DNA of 64,000 nucleotides from Drosophila pseudoobscura (lineage: Eukaryota > Arthropoda > Insecta > Diptera > Drosophilidae). Position 1 is the first letter of the stretch. The number at the start of each line of letters is the position of its first letter. The DNA is taken from contig NC_046680.1 of NCBI RefSeq assembly GCF_009870125.1, positions 18,681,501-18,745,500 of the forward strand. The letters run 5' to 3'. This document shows, in pieces, positions 36,301 to 51,300 of this stretch. Position numbers and translations under genes: made by a program. The notes beneath the pieces were generated by a model. It was not told the DNA's origin. It did no database searches and saw only the letters and a list, made by a program, of their open reading frames with translations.

Positions 36301-39300
36301 AGGCCAATAAAAGCAGTCAGTCGCAATATCAATTGAAGGGTATTTCTGGCCGTGATTTCGTGTTGTTCGGCGAGCGATGATAGTGCGCTGTTAACTGAAC
36401 GAGCGGATGATTTATGGCAGCACCATGCACCGATATCTATTCTGTCTATGAATGTGGGTCATGTGAGTGCACCAATGTGGGAGGGCTGCCCAGTCCCAGT
36501 CCCAATCCCAGGGCAGGAATTTCAAGTAAGCCTTCTAAGCCGATTTCAATAGGGATACACACAGATACACACAGATAAACACACACGAATACGTACATGC
36601 ACACATGCCTAAAGATGTTCGCAAAGCTGATTAAAAACGAAAACTATTTCGAAAAAGGATTAGTTAAGTGAACCAGATAAATGAACTCGGCTTAACAAAA
36701 TTTCTTTGTAGTCATTATCAAAACATTTTCAACGAGTTTAATATTCCAGGACATGCAAAACTTTCTGCTGTGTATGTGTGTGTGTGTGTGTTCAAGGCTC
36801 ACATCACGCAAATTAGCGACAGTTACCCCACGGAGCCGGTCTCTCATCCAGAGAAATATTTTGCTACAAGTTGTAGCAACTCCAAGAAGGGATCAGAGAG
36901 GTGGGGAGAAGGAGAAGCTACTCCATAAACCGCTTATGAATCATTATAGAATTTTCTCATCTTAGTTCAAAATTTTCAGTGAAAGTTCAAAGTGAATGTC
37001 TAATTGGTTACCGGGGATGGGCGACGGGCTCAGCAGTAGACTGCCATAGAACTTACCTCATCCAGAGGACAGCCTGTGGAACGGAGCACTGCGTGCGACT
37101 GCAACACGAGCAGCTTAAGCAGCTTGTCCTTGATCTCGCCGAAGGGAGAGGTCTTGGGCCGCAGGATCACGATGCGCAGGGTGATCACGGATGTCAGCTC
37201 TCCCACAATGTCGCTCACCGGCACCGCCGGATTGTCCGATATCTGCTCCAGAGGTATGGGCTTCCAGTGCTTGATGATCAGGGAGCCTGCAAAGGAGCAC
37301 AAAAAGAGAGAGAATTGATTAAGAAAACTCTCCAGGAAAGGAGCATTTGCAACACTCACCTCTGGCTGTGTTGGCCACCTCCTGGGAGTAGCCCAGCCGC
37401 TGCAGGGCGGTCTGGACAATCTCGCTCCAGGGCGTGGCCGCTGCTATGATCACGTAGCTGTCTGTCTCGATGTTGGGCCGACGCTTCCAGGGCTGCCGGC
37501 TGTCGATGGTGAGGGAGGCGTGCAGTGAGTGCACCGACTCCACCACACAATGGAGTGGAAGTGATTTGGCTGCAAGAGAGAGCGAGAGAGAGGTCGCGTT
37601 AGAAGTGCTTATAATCGGTTTAGTTCAGTCTAGTTCCGAGGGGCACCCATAGACAAATTAAAATTAAATAAGCTATTAATACAAATTCAATATGTGCATT
37701 ATATGTGCAGATTGGCCGCACAAGTATTTACATAAATTATTGCATGTTTCGGTTAGCCGCAAATGATTTCAGCCGCTTAAAGTGCAGCGGTAGGGGCTGT
37801 TTATGCAATAATGCAAAACATATCATCATTACTGAACGATGACTTCAAAATGCATTCCCCTCACCCTTTCAAAAACTTTTTAAATTCATTCATCATTTGT
37901 TTTTCAATTGAAAATAAAAGCACCGCTCCGCTCCTTCTCACGCCAAACAATTATGAAAAGCTTACCAGTTCTTTTTTTTTTTTTATCAAAATTCAGCAAA
38001 TAGAACTTACGAAATGTTTGCAATGCCACTACTAATGGGGGCGACTCCCAGGGGTTGAATGGTGGGCGGGAAGGGTAGAGAACACACTAAATAGGCTTAA
38101 CGCCCCAGGTCCGACAAACATAATGGTATTATTAATTATTCCAATTATAAAAATTGTAAGCAGCCAGAGATTGGCGAACGATTGGCATTTGCTGGGGACC
38201 GACAGCTCACAGCGTTTCCCGGTAGCCCCTGGGGGCGGCAGTGGGCCAGTGAGGGACGGGACATGGTGAGGCCTCAGACCCACCAACCGAAAGTTCAGCC
38301 CAATTACGTGCGATTTTCATGCCGCATACGCTGGCCGGGGTGTGAGTGTGGGTGTGGGCCATGCAAATCTTTTAATTGCCATGAAAACCTCATTGGGGGC
38401 CATGGGCATTAAAAATAAATACATCAATTGTGTGTGTGCTCCAGCGTGTTTGTGTGTGGGCCAGTATGCCTGTGTCTGTGCGAGTGCTTACAGGCGAGTG
38501 GAAAAGGAATAAAGAATTCAACTATAATGCATCCATGTCCATGCCAGTCGGTGCCCATTCAAAGCTTAAAGCTATTACCGAGTATTACCAAAAATATTTT
38601 CGAATTGGATTAGGATATCTCCATTGTGTTCATTTCCCTTAGCCAAGGATTTACCATGGATGTACGATTGAGAGGTATGAACTTAAGTTCAGAAACTGAA
38701 AAGTACTTTCTCGCTCATCTATCAATCAATCTAGGTGCGCTGCAAATTCGCATAAAATTCGTATTTTCTCAAAATGCTCGTTCAATTTTTGGCTCTAACA
38801 AATGCAGTCCCCTCTCCCTCATTTCCACCTCCTATTGGCTTTGGAATTATGCAGTCCCCTGACCAGAATGGTCATTAGTGGCAGCAGTCTAGGCCTATCC
38901 AGGGCGTATCCTGGCTAGGGCAGTGAATGCGGAACGTGGAAGCGCTGCGTGCTGGCCGACAACCGAATAATAAACTCATTAAATCCATTATCCATGGAGC
39001 CATGATTTGATGGGGCCGAAACAAAAGCCGATTCCATGCATCACCTGCATGCACGAGCAATATGTATGGGGCTGTGGCTCGTTGGTGGGGAGTCCAAAGC
39101 CAACCATAGAACACCCACTAATTGTTGCAACATTCCGCCTGCGATTTCAACGACAAAGCGGGACAGGATCTGGGGCCGGGGCCAGGGGCAGGGCAGCTTT
39201 AAGTCACCCGGGCCAACGATGGCAGACAGGGCTTATCCTTATTAGCATTATCAATGGCAGCAGCGAACGAACACAAAAAAGTAATCGAGACAGTCAGGGC

Positions 39301-42300
39301 CAAAACAAATTGAATTAAATGTGGAATGAAAAAATAAGAACCGTTTGAGGGCATTAAATCTTGCGGCAGCAGACAGCCTGCCATCGCGCTGTGACTACCG
39401 CCCCACGCTAAGCTGGCGAACGATTTGCAAATGAACTCTACTTTCCAGGGCTAAGATGATATCCCGCCTCGCCCCACCATTCCTCGCCGCCTTTAAGTCC
39501 CTCCCCTCCCCCTTGCCGGCACGCGGCTTCAGATTTATTAACCTGCATTCACGGTAGTAGCCGGCGCCGCAGCAGCAGCAGCAGCAAAATAATCAAGTCA
39601 TCGCAATCAACTGAAATTGGAAAATTCCCAGCTCAAGGATAATGGGAACGAAGGTAAACGCCGGGAGCGCCTCTCCCACATCCCCTCTCCCTCTCTTTCT
39701 CTCTCTGTCTATCTCCATCTCTGCCCTGTTGAAGACTTATAATCTCTTGAAAACTTTCTAGAAATATCTCATGTGCATGAAGGCAGTGGGGCGGGGCGTG
39801 CGGGGAGGATGGACAAGTTTCCATCCACTCGACTTTCTTCTAAGAAATTGACCAATTGGCTGACCACAGAGGCCGGGGCAAACAAATAATTATAAATTGC
39901 CCGAGCAAGGACATCAAAACGATTTAATCCTTCGAAGCACACAAACACACACACACGCACATAGATGGACAATGGAGAATTCCTAGATATTTAGATGACT
40001 GCAAAGGATTATTGGAGCGTCCTTGTAGCAAATATTTATAGTCGTTTTCCGAACTTTTTCGATGGAATAAATTGTGTGATTGTTTATTTATAGGCGGCAT
40101 ATTCATAATTTAGTTATTAAAATCAGTTTTGAGTGATTTGGGTATTTAGGAAAACTACAATTTCAACAGAGCAAAAGTTTTAACAACCAGAAAGGACACG
40201 TGACCACTGGCTGGAAGAAAGGGTTGCGTCCCCAGGAAAGGAAGGAGTAGAAGGGTTCGTCTTAAGCCAAGTGAACTGTTGGGAAATTTGCTTATCATTG
40301 CTTGACCAGTGCAAAAAATCACAAGGATTTCAAGGGTCTTAAGTAGGCTTCTGCTCATGTGTGCGAGGGGTGGAGAGGGCCTAGGTCCGAGTATGTTTGT
40401 GGAAGGAAGAGTGACCGGAAATTAAGCAATAGTCTTAAGGAAATTGCCACAAGTTTTCCCATTCGCTCTGCGCCGGCAAACAAATTTCCATAGCCTTTTC
40501 CCTCAGCTCCCCAAGGAGTCCCGGCACGTAAGTGTGTGTCTGTGGGTGTCTGTGTGTGTAAATTTTTATTTACACTTTAACTTAAGTCCTACTTAATTGC
40601 AAACTCTTTTTAGTAGAATTTTTAATGTGTGCATTTTAATTTATAATGCTTCCTTCAGCTTCCTTCAACCCTATGTCTCTCTGTTTTTTCTGTTTGCAGC
40701 TTCAGCCGCATTTGGGGCGACTTAAGAACTTTCCCGGACACGCACACACACAGATACTCACAAAGAACACGAAGGAGCCTCATCTTACACCTTTGCACCC
40801 AGCATATCCTTGTCTTAGTCCTTGCCCCTGCACTCTTTGCCGCACTGGGGCCTGGCATTTACAAAAGAAAATCATATTAAGCAGGACAATAAAATGAAAA
40901 TCGACTTGTCTCCTGCCAGAGGTCCTTCCTTGTATATTCCTTGCCGTAGAAATAAACAACAAAAAGCGGCCAGAAGAATAACACTGAGTTTTCGATTATG
41001 GCACAAACGAATACCCAGGAAAACTAAATAAGTTCTTCGAAACCATTACCGAACTGTTCGTTAATTCTATTTCTTTAATCCTTCAATGTAGTATTGCAAT
41101 CCCTATAAATAATATTACACACTTTAGTTCAAACAGCCTGCTATCGCGTTTCTTTAGTTCTTAAGCTTCTCCATCCATCTCCAGCAGTTAATGAGTCAAG
41201 CCTCTGTTCTCCTTTTACGAAGCAACAAAGAATCCCGCTCTTCCAGGGCGATGGATTATACATTGCTTCCACACAAACTTCAGTTGTATTAAGTTCCTTT
41301 GAATGATCTTTCACCCTAAAGTGCAAGCTGCTCACTTCTGTTCCGAATCAAAGTCAATGCTCTTCAGCACTTTGAGTTCCACTTGTGCATATGCGAATAT
41401 TCTGCACTCTGCAGTTCTGTCGATGGTAGGGGCTTCTGAGTCAGAGATTTGTTCTCTTTTTTTTTCTGTCGTATTTGCATTTGTATTTGGGTTTTTCAAT
41501 AGGGCTTTGGGGGCTGCAAAAACATGTTGAAACTTTTAAGCGGATTATAATTAATGCCGCGAGGCATTTTCTTTCATTTTATCGTCTGCTGTTCGCGTTT
41601 AGCGGCCTCCCACCGTTCCTATCCGAAACCCGAGTCCAATTTCTTATCCCTCAGCCTCATTAGCGGCATTAGAAGACGCACATTCGGAATCGGTGCAGTC
41701 GGATATGGCCGGAAATCTGGGAATTCTTTAACTATCCAACTCGTCTACACCTGCCCCAAAGGGACCTGCGACTGGGGAAATGGTAATGTGAATGGGTGTG
41801 GGTGTGGGTGTGGGAGGGCCGTAAATGTTAGTCAAAAATAATCCTAATGAAATAAGTATGGCCCGTAGCGGTAATTTATTTGAATCCTTTACCAAAACCC
41901 AACCCTTGCCCTTTCTCCACACTGTCTCCCTCTCCTTCCCCTTCGGCCTGCTCAGCTGCTAAGTTGGCATCGCATCGGCCTCTTGGGTTAGCCTTTGGAA
42001 TTGTCTCAAGTTTGGTTTTTGTTGCGTAATAAATTCATTTTTTGTCCTTAGACATGTAAAACTATGCAAGAACAGGAGTGAGAGCAGGAGCTGGGGCTGG
42101 GGGCATCTCTGTGTGTGTGTGATGTCCTTCGTGCACAGGTGGGCATGCATGTGTGTGTGTCTTAGACTTAATCCCTTTTGTTGCTGGCTTCATATGTTGA
42201 TTTGGGACCATCATCAGGTGAGTTTTCTTTTGCCAGCACGAAAAACGAAACCTCAGACGGAGGGACACCGAATTCGACAATCTTTGCAGGACACACAGAC

Positions 42301-45300
42301 ACATGCATATACACATCCGGAGAGGAAAAGAGAGAGGGGAGGAGGATATAGGACTAGAGTCCTAGTTAGTTTCAGGTTGTGAATGGATTTTCTTAAGTGG
42401 TTCTAAGCTTTGTCTGTGAACCAAACCAGAAAACATGCTTATACATGCGGCCAAGTGGCTGAAGACAGTTCAAGAGTCCATGAGTCCATGGAGTCCAAGG
42501 AACAGGCAGAGGGCAGAGAGCAAAGGAAAAGCAGGAGCAGGAGATGGCCAAGGAAAGGACTCTAGTGGCATTAGCAGGCTGCTCAAGGAGATGCAGCACT
42601 TCATTAGTTTTGCCAACTTGCGGACAGGACAGAGATCCGAGACCCTGAGACAATGGACAACTGCGAGGCAAACGATAATTGAATGCACAGGAGACGTCGG
42701 AAGAGGGTCCGGGACAAATCCTCACAAAAGGATTATGATGTGTATTTTTCGGCCAAATGACTCTCTGGCGAGTGGTGGACGTTTGGGAATGGGGTTGGGG
42801 GGCGGCAAACCAATGCAAAGTTATGCTATTGAAGTGGGAATGCCATTTCCATTGCCATTGAAGTAGCTTTCGAACGTGGATTAAATAGAGTTCAAGAAGT
42901 GAATAATTAAGGCGTAAAGAATGTAATGAAAGCTGTTTCGAACGGAGATGGAAAGAACCGCATGAATTTCACGGAGCAGAACTCTAATATGCCAGGAATG
43001 CAAATAAGCAAAAATGTTTGTGAAAAAGGATTAAAATTATGAGCTGCAGGATAAGGCAGCCATGTGTGCACACTCGCCGCAAAAGGGATTTTCAATTTGT
43101 CAAATTCTATCAAGTGCTCTGACAGCGGCGAAGGAGCAGGGACGGACACGCCGAAGAAGCAGACACAAATAAGGGATTTAAATGTCGATAATGTCTGCAA
43201 ACACAACCCCAGACGAGATAGACTCGGGGCGAGCGTTCCCCTGGCTCTGGCATTGGCTCTGGCATTGGCTCTGGCCAAAAATCAAGCTGAAAACCTTTGA
43301 ACCAAACCTAATCACAGCCGCATTGTGGAAAATAATAAGAAAATGTCATTGACTGCCCCTCCCCCCAAAGAAAATGTTGAAAAAGCATGCGAGAACCAGA
43401 ATCGGCTGCATTTGTTTCAATCATTTTGAATTGGCCAAGAGTCGGTATGTCGGCATGTCGGCCAGTCGGGCCACCCACTGCCCCATGAGGGGTGTGTGCT
43501 CGAGCCCTACTCAGGTTCCAGGTTCCAGCAGACTTTGCCACACACAGAGGCCGACGCAGAGGCAGACAAAAGCAAAGGAAAAGGCAAAGGCAACCTTAAT
43601 CACTTTAGTTATCAATATTACTTATTTACGTTGCTTCTACTTAGCGCTTAAGACGCTTTGACTGTGTGACTGAATTATAGGCATACACTCATACTCGTAC
43701 ATAAATATGCAGACGAGAGGCTCGGTCGGCCTCGGCTAGCATTACGTTTAAATCTTCCTGCTTAAAGCCAAACAAAGTCTCTCTGGCCTGGCTCTGGCTC
43801 TGACTCTGGCTGCCGCAAAAGGAGCACAACATGCGATCTGGGCCATTGATTCAATTAAAGCAGGCAAAAACGAACTCGAACAAGGTTTAAAGTTTAAACA
43901 GAGCGTACGACTGCAGGTTGGGCACTGCAGATACCCTCGTTTTTCCAAGATAACACCAGAGAAAGCGCTTAGAATCGAATATTTACACTTAGAATTAAAA
44001 ACCAATAGAGTTGCACCGAGAGTGGAAATTGTAAAAGTGTTTTCACTTCTAAAAATTGTACCATTAATATGCAAATATTTGATCTATAGTAAAAATATTA
44101 AGCTGAATGTTTTCATAGCAAATCAACATACACACATACACACGTTGAAGCTTTTCATTAATAATTAGTTTTATCGTACTTAAAGTGTTAAAAACAACAT
44201 TTTTTTGGTATGTTTTATTTGTCAATGTATTCATCATGTATGTATATCATCCTATACATATGTATAAGTATGACAATATTAATGGCTCAACTCCAAAACT
44301 TGAATTTAAATGTGACTTTAATGTGTTTCTCATTGGAATCTTTGCATCCGTTTCAACTGTCGCAATTAAACTCAATGAAGTTGAGATAGAGATAGAGTCG
44401 ATCAGAGTCTGAGATGCTCTAAACGGGATATTCGCACTAATGGCAGGTCAATATCGTGCCACACCCACTTGTCCACAGTTGTCAACAAATATTACAATCT
44501 GATATTCTGATGTAATTTATGAATTTTTTTTAAACACAAGATTTTTTTTGTGCCTTTCCTGAACCCACCCAACTGTTCTGTTCGTTAGAAATGCACCCTT
44601 TTTCTCTTGGCTTAGTTCTGTAAGCCATTTCAAGATGGTAATTTTGTAGAGGAAACCCAATACGTATACGCCTGGTGGTCGCCAGCTTAAACCCGAATTG
44701 AAGGCGAACGAGGAAGAGGAAGCAGCGGAAGACAGGCGCGGAATGGTGAACATATATGTCTATATATACATACATATCAGTATATGTAAGAGTATATATC
44801 ACGGCATTGATTAATATAATCCGCTTGAAGAAGCTCGCAGTGAATTAAGTTTCATGCACACGACAGAGTGTGTTGTGTCCCTTCTCCTTCGATTCAACAC
44901 AACCCCGCCACCCCACCACCCCGCCACCAGCTCAACCACCTGCCACAGTTTTAAGTACAAGTTAATGGTGCTTATGCATATTACCCTTCAACCCCGGACC
45001 ACCCTCACCCAAACAGTCACCTCCAGCAGCAACCATTCCGTTCCGTTGCCTTATTAATACCCTGAACTGATTTTTCTCCTCGCCGCTCGTCCCTCGTTCC
45101 TCACTTGTTTTATTATTCCTCTCGCCCCGTATCATTTTAAATCGATCCAACTGCAAAGGTTCTCTTCTCCTCTCCACTCAGTCTTTTGTGTCTGCTACTG
45201 CCTCTGCGAGTGCGCAGCGGCTTAATCCGCTGCCAATGAACTGCTGAAGTGGGGGGGGGGGGGGGGGGGGACTATAAACCTGGACCTCGAGATGGTTGGG

Positions 45301-48300
45301 GAGACGGAGCTGCAGGAGCTGCCAGATGAACGGCTTTTCAGTGGTAGAAGGTGGCAGGGTGCCGGGTGAACTCCTTGGTTTATTAGTGGCCCACAGACGA
45401 CGACAGTGACGACGACGATGTCCTACTCAGGAGGCGGAAAGGATGTCGACGATGCTGCGGCACATCGCATTGGTATTTTGGCATTTGGGCTTTGTCTGCG
45501 ACTGCCTGGCACTGAATGCCTGAGAGGGATGTGGGGGTTTCATTCGGTTCCGAAGCCGGTGCCGATGCTGATGCCAATGCCGGAGGAGGATGAAATTTGA
45601 TCCGGCTGCGGTGAGCGCGTAGCATTGTATTTGCATTAAGCGCAGCCTCAGCTCGCAGGCAATTGAACGGAGTGTCAGGGCAGAGCAGGGCATGGCAGGG
45701 AGCGGAATGGATGGAAGGGCAAGGAGCTTAATTTGAAGGGGGATTTGCTTCGTGCCATTATAATTCTCCTACCATTCCCCTAACCCTGCCCCTGCCCCTG
45801 CCTCTTCTCCCTTATTTTCAAGCCTTTTTTCGTTCTCGTTCTCGCTCTCCGAAGATCTCTGAACTCTGGCCGGGATTAGTTTGAATTTCTCAACAGATTT
45901 CTTCACTAGTTGCGGATTAGTGAGCGTTTGGGGGGACGGAGGACAGGGACGGGGCAACCCGCTGCTCTGTGCAGTGTGTGGCGGTATGGAGGGGAGGGGA
46001 GCAGCGGGTCTTAAGCCTTGGCCACAAAAGCCAAACCGCAAACACACACACACGCGCACTAATACACTCGGCTGACAGCTTAAGTCCGAAAGCAGAAAAC
46101 AACAGAGACAGACCAAAGCCAAATCCACAAAAGTTGTGCTGTCTCGCTCTCTCCCAGTCGGTTTCTGCTGGCCACCCCACTGCCACTGAGAGTCAACTTA
46201 AAATCTTAAACATTTATCCCCGCGTATTATGTGGCAACTCTGGGCTAATTGCCACACACACATACACACACTTACTCACTCACTCACACAGACACATTTG
46301 TTTTTTGTATGCCCAACATTGGTGGGGTTAGCGTTAGCTTTTCCCACTCCGCTTCACAGCGATTCTCAGTTCCTGTTGCTTTCCGGTTGCCCCACCGACT
46401 CTTCGGCCTCTCCCAGCCATCAACATCAGCGCACTAGCCAACGCCAACAACCAGCACCGAGCCCACAGCACCCAACACCATCCGCAGAAGTTACAACTAC
46501 AACAAATCCAAAAGCAACGAGGAGAGGCAACACCATCTGCGGCATTCAATTTAAGGGGATTAACTGCTAATTTTTTGCGATTTCGCCCAATGCCAGCGGA
46601 ATGCGAGTTCATTTTTTCTGCTGCTGCTGCTGTGCTTTCCTGTATCTGTATGTATCTGTGTCCAGCACATTTGCATGAGTATTGGTGAAGCATGTGTCAT
46701 GAAAGGACGGTGGGTGCTTTTACTGTTAAATCTACGAGGATTGCAGCCCACACACGCACACACACACAGACACAACCGCCTGTGGAGTCAATGAAAAAAT
46801 GTTGCAGCTACCATGCATCAAAGGGAATCGGAATGGATTGATGGAATGCCCATGAACGTAAAATACATGACATAATTAAATTAGCCAAAAGTTTGAATAA
46901 TCTCTAAGGGGGAAACGGCTGATAACCACCCATGTGCATCGTACGGGCACCATCGATAGTTCCGTACTTTCCCAGAAGGGTGGAAAACTGGTGTGTTTTC
47001 GAACTTTAATCCCAGACAGAACTAAGGTTTTCCTTTGTTGAGTTAAAACAGATTATCAAATTGTTAACGAGAATGCTTAAAGAGCATTAAGGGTTAAATA
47101 ATTGGATATTTCAGAGCAGCAGGCAGAGCGGCCACTAATACGAGTATGCCTGAAAGGATGGTGAATTTTAATCTCTCGATTTAATCGGAGAATTTCAATC
47201 ATTATTTGAGGCTCGAGGCCTCTATTAAGTGACAAATGAAAGAGATTTTGAAAGATTAGAGCTGGAAAGTCCCAATCCATGCGGATTCATATTGTGAGGC
47301 ACTCATGCAAATCTTCCGCTGCACCCTCCTATTGGTATTGCCATACTCAAGCAGATGATCCTCTCATGTCCATAGTCCATAGTCCAGGGTCCTTTCTCTG
47401 TTTTTTACTTATCCTTTCCCAGCCATTATTTTATTTTCAGAGCTTCGTCCTTGCGCCTGCTGCTGCTGCTGCCGCCGTTGGTGGCCGCGGGGGCAGGTGG
47501 TGTTTGAGCGCGGCTTAAGATAACACCGAGGACAGTGGGTGGGTGGGTGTGTGGGAGGTGCACACTCGGCGCGCGAGGATGAGCCCACCCCCCTGACGGC
47601 TCAGTTCGGTTTAAGTGCCAAAGCGCCCCATGCATTGTTGTTGCTGCCATCTCCCTTGCCAGCTTTAGTTTGGCTCTCATTCCCTCGAAATCCCTCTCTC
47701 TATACCTTACTGTAGGTGTGTTTGTGTGTGTGCTGAGCTGGTGTCTGCCACTGCTGCTCCACTGGGGCAACAACAAAACAAAATCTAGTGAACTTCATAG
47801 GGATTAGCCTGCACGAAAGCAACAGATTTAAAAGCTTTCGCTCTGCTTTTTAAGTTCATTTGAGCGCTTTGTGTGGCTGCCACAGTGTGAGTTTGCATCT
47901 GTTTCTGTGTATGTGCTTGTGTGCTACTGCCTTTGTTGACAAATGCGACTTGACAGTGGTGTGGCAAATCCCGTCTGCAACAACACACCCAGACCAGACC
48001 AGACCAGACCCATCCACACTCAACAAGACGCCGCACACAGAGACAGCTGTCGGAGCGTTAACAGGAGTGAACTCGGTGGGTCGTCTGCCACAACTCGTTG
48101 CATTGTTTGCTGTATGAGTGCTGCAACATGTCCCTGCCACTTCCTCCCACTTTGGTGTAGGTCACTCAGGGAGCCCAGCTCCTTCTCCTTCTCCTACTCC
48201 TTCTTCTACTTCTACTTCTACTTCATAATCATTCACCATTCAACACGCACTGCTTTGAGTTATGGTTGCTTAAGGATTCACTTCACTCAGAGGCACTGTC

Positions 48301-51300
48301 CGCTTCCCCCTCCCTCTCCCCCTCGCTCCACCATTCATGCACAATGCTACACATAATCCATATCCTCAAACATAATCCGATTGCTGGCCATCACGCATAA
48401 ATACGGCCAAACAGAAACACACACAGATACTAGAACGGAAACCGGCGCGGAACACATAAAACACAAGAAGCCGAGAACCCGAAAACTCGAGACGCAAGAG
48501 AGAGCAGAGTAACAAACCTTCTTCGAGCATGTTTGGAAAGATACTGAAAACGAAACCGAAACTCAGCTGCGAGAGCCCCCATGCAAAGGCATGACACACG
48601 GATACACACATAAACATTCTCGCCGACACACAGATGCAGATACAGAGACGGCCACCGAGGCACGCACACAAATGGATAGCAACATGTGGCTCTGGGCGCT
48701 CTCTCTCTCTCTCTTTCAGCACTCACATACACACACACACTGTGCGCTCTCTCTTGCCGCCTCGCCACCACCCCCCTCCGTGTCTTTCCATCTCTCTCGC
48801 GCGCTGCTCTCTCTCCGTGCCGTTCGCGCTGCCGTTGAGCCCTGTCCTGGCCTCGCATTACGCTTATCAAAGTATATCTCTGGGATTATACGAAATGAAT
48901 GGAATTAAGGATTAATTTCCAAGGGATGTCATTTCGTTTTGGGATAATGCTCTCTCTCCCTGCACACAGATACAAATACATTTGTGTGTTGGTGTGTCTG
49001 TGTGTGTCTCGGGTGTTGGTGTTGGCAACAGCTTAAGCTATAATGGATTCGGGTTCACAGTTTCCCGTCGCTGAGGATGGGGATGGGACTGGGGCTGGGG
49101 CTGGGGCTGCGGATGTAGCTGTGGCTGTAGCTGTCGCAGGCAATACGAAGGTTTTAGTTATAAAAATACACCGGAGTTTATAATGCCAAAGGGGGTTATA
49201 GAGCAGTGGCCTCCGCAACGGGGGTGATTATTGTCTTGAGAATGGATTAAGATATATGTAGAATTAGGAAACTGGAATACAAATGATCACTACTATATGG
49301 AAAAGGAACAGAACTGGATGGGTAATGATTGTTGTAATGTGAATATTTAAATAGAGATATCCATAAATGATGATATTTGAGATTTAGAATCTGTTCGATT
49401 ACCCCCATTGGCCATAACCATGGACGGCCAGCAATCCAGCCAGCCAGCGACGCCTCTGTTCATTATAATACCAAGCGATCCATAAAACGAAGAGTTAAAT
49501 CCGAAATAATAATCCCGCACGAAATTAAATCCCTCGCCCACACGGCCACCAAACGCAAAGGCCCAGTGCCCCCACCGCCAACCACTCCCCCACAATCCCC
49601 GCCACACCCCCCACACCCCACACACCCCTCTCTTCCCGCCCCTTCAGTGTTTGCATGGAAAAAAGTTAATCTCCCAACAGCAGCAGCAGCGGCAGCCGTC
49701 GCCATCGACTCATCCACGTAGCGAGAGGCGGAAGGCAGTGCCAGTGGCTGCGTGACAGGGGAAGGGGTAGGGCCAGGGCCTGTCACTGTGCGTGGCTGGC
49801 GCTGTGTGTGGCGCTGTTCCCCAGCTCCTGCACCACCCCGTCGCCTTCGCCAACAAGCTTGCCCTTCAGGAGAAAACTCCAACTCATGGCATGGCATGGT
49901 TTTGGGCCGTTTTGGGCCTTTTTCGGCTGCAGTTGGCAGAGTCGCTGACGTCGACGCGGGCAGCTTTAGCTCTGCCGGTTTAAGGATTAACACAGACACA
50001 AGCACAGTTGGCACACACACAGAGAGCGACACGAACGTACGGACACATAAAGCACACGCAATGCCCGGAGCACAAAATCGTTGGGATTAATGCGGGATCT
50101 ACTTTATTGCGAAAATATGCTCGACTCGAACCGACCCGACCCGTTTGCTGGCCAGCAAGATAGAGATGCCGATGTGAGGGGAGGGGATCATTTTTGGGAA
50201 AAGCAGTGACCCCAGAGAGGGGAATATGATTTGGCATTGGACAGTGCCTATGGGCGTACATCTATGTGTGGGGCGTATCCATGTGTGCGTGTGTCCGTGT
50301 GTGTGACTGGATGGGTGCGCTGGGCATCCATGGATTGTCAGTGACTTAAACGAATTGGGATTACGTTGCGTATGATTCATATGGAGGCTAAAACAACAAA
50401 GCACCAGACATCCACTGGCTTTAAACAGACACACATACATATGTGCATACACTTGTATGTATATGCTCATGGCCAGCTCTCGGACGGGCATTTCGAACGG
50501 ATTACAGCGCAACCAAAAGCCTCCCCATCTCCCACTCAATCCCTTACTGGTCCACTGCTCCACTGCTCCCTGTCCCGTTCGGCTGGTTGGAGCACAAATT
50601 GAAAATGGACAAACGGCTGCCAGGCTCTGTCCCTGTCCCTGTCCTCCCCACTTTGCCGGCCAGCCTGCCTGCCAATATGGCCCTGGATAATCCTCTACGC
50701 GATCAATAAAGCCAGACCAACTGCAGGCCATCGTTACACTGAGAGAAAATATTGGATTCAGTCCCTCGATTTGATTTGAATTACATCTGCATCCAGTGTG
50801 TGGACTCTGCTTTAACTCATTCAAACATGTGTTTCACTCAGATCCCATATCTTTTCTCGCTGTACAGCCATTCCCGGACCGTCCACACACAGCCGTTCAC
50901 TGTCTGGCGGCAGTGCGGCAAGTGATGGGCTGGGGATTGGTATTGGGATTAGCATCCCCAAAGACTGGCTCGCCTCGAAACTTGCAAATGTCTGGCCCAG
51001 GTCTAACCCACCTGGCACACACACACATAGACAGAGGCACACAAACACAGACACGCACGCATACAGAGGCATTAGCTGGCGGCCTAATCCCAACGTCTCT
51101 GGCATTGCCAAAGCACTTCAAAAGCACCAGCGAAAACAGGAACAAAAACAAAAGCTTAAGGAGGCAGCCAACGCAGAAGGAGCACAGCCAGCAGGAGCAG
51201 CAGCGGCAGCAGCGGCAGGAGAAGTGGCTTGAGCAGGAGTAGGAGAGCAACTCGAAACGTGAAACTTCTCTTCATTTGTGTCTGATGGGATTAGGGCTAA

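Noticed and set aside
42393..42866. Overlapping open frames of about 140 codons on both strands
   Set aside because: Both strands are open over the same GC-rich stretch, neither shows splice-bounded structure or codon bias, and no protein family is recognisable.
50099..50824. 241-codon - strand open frame in the dve intron
   Set aside because: It runs through TG/CA microsatellite and K50-site DNA, is rich in His, Cys and Ser with no domain, and lacks fly codon bias. Length alone is the only support.
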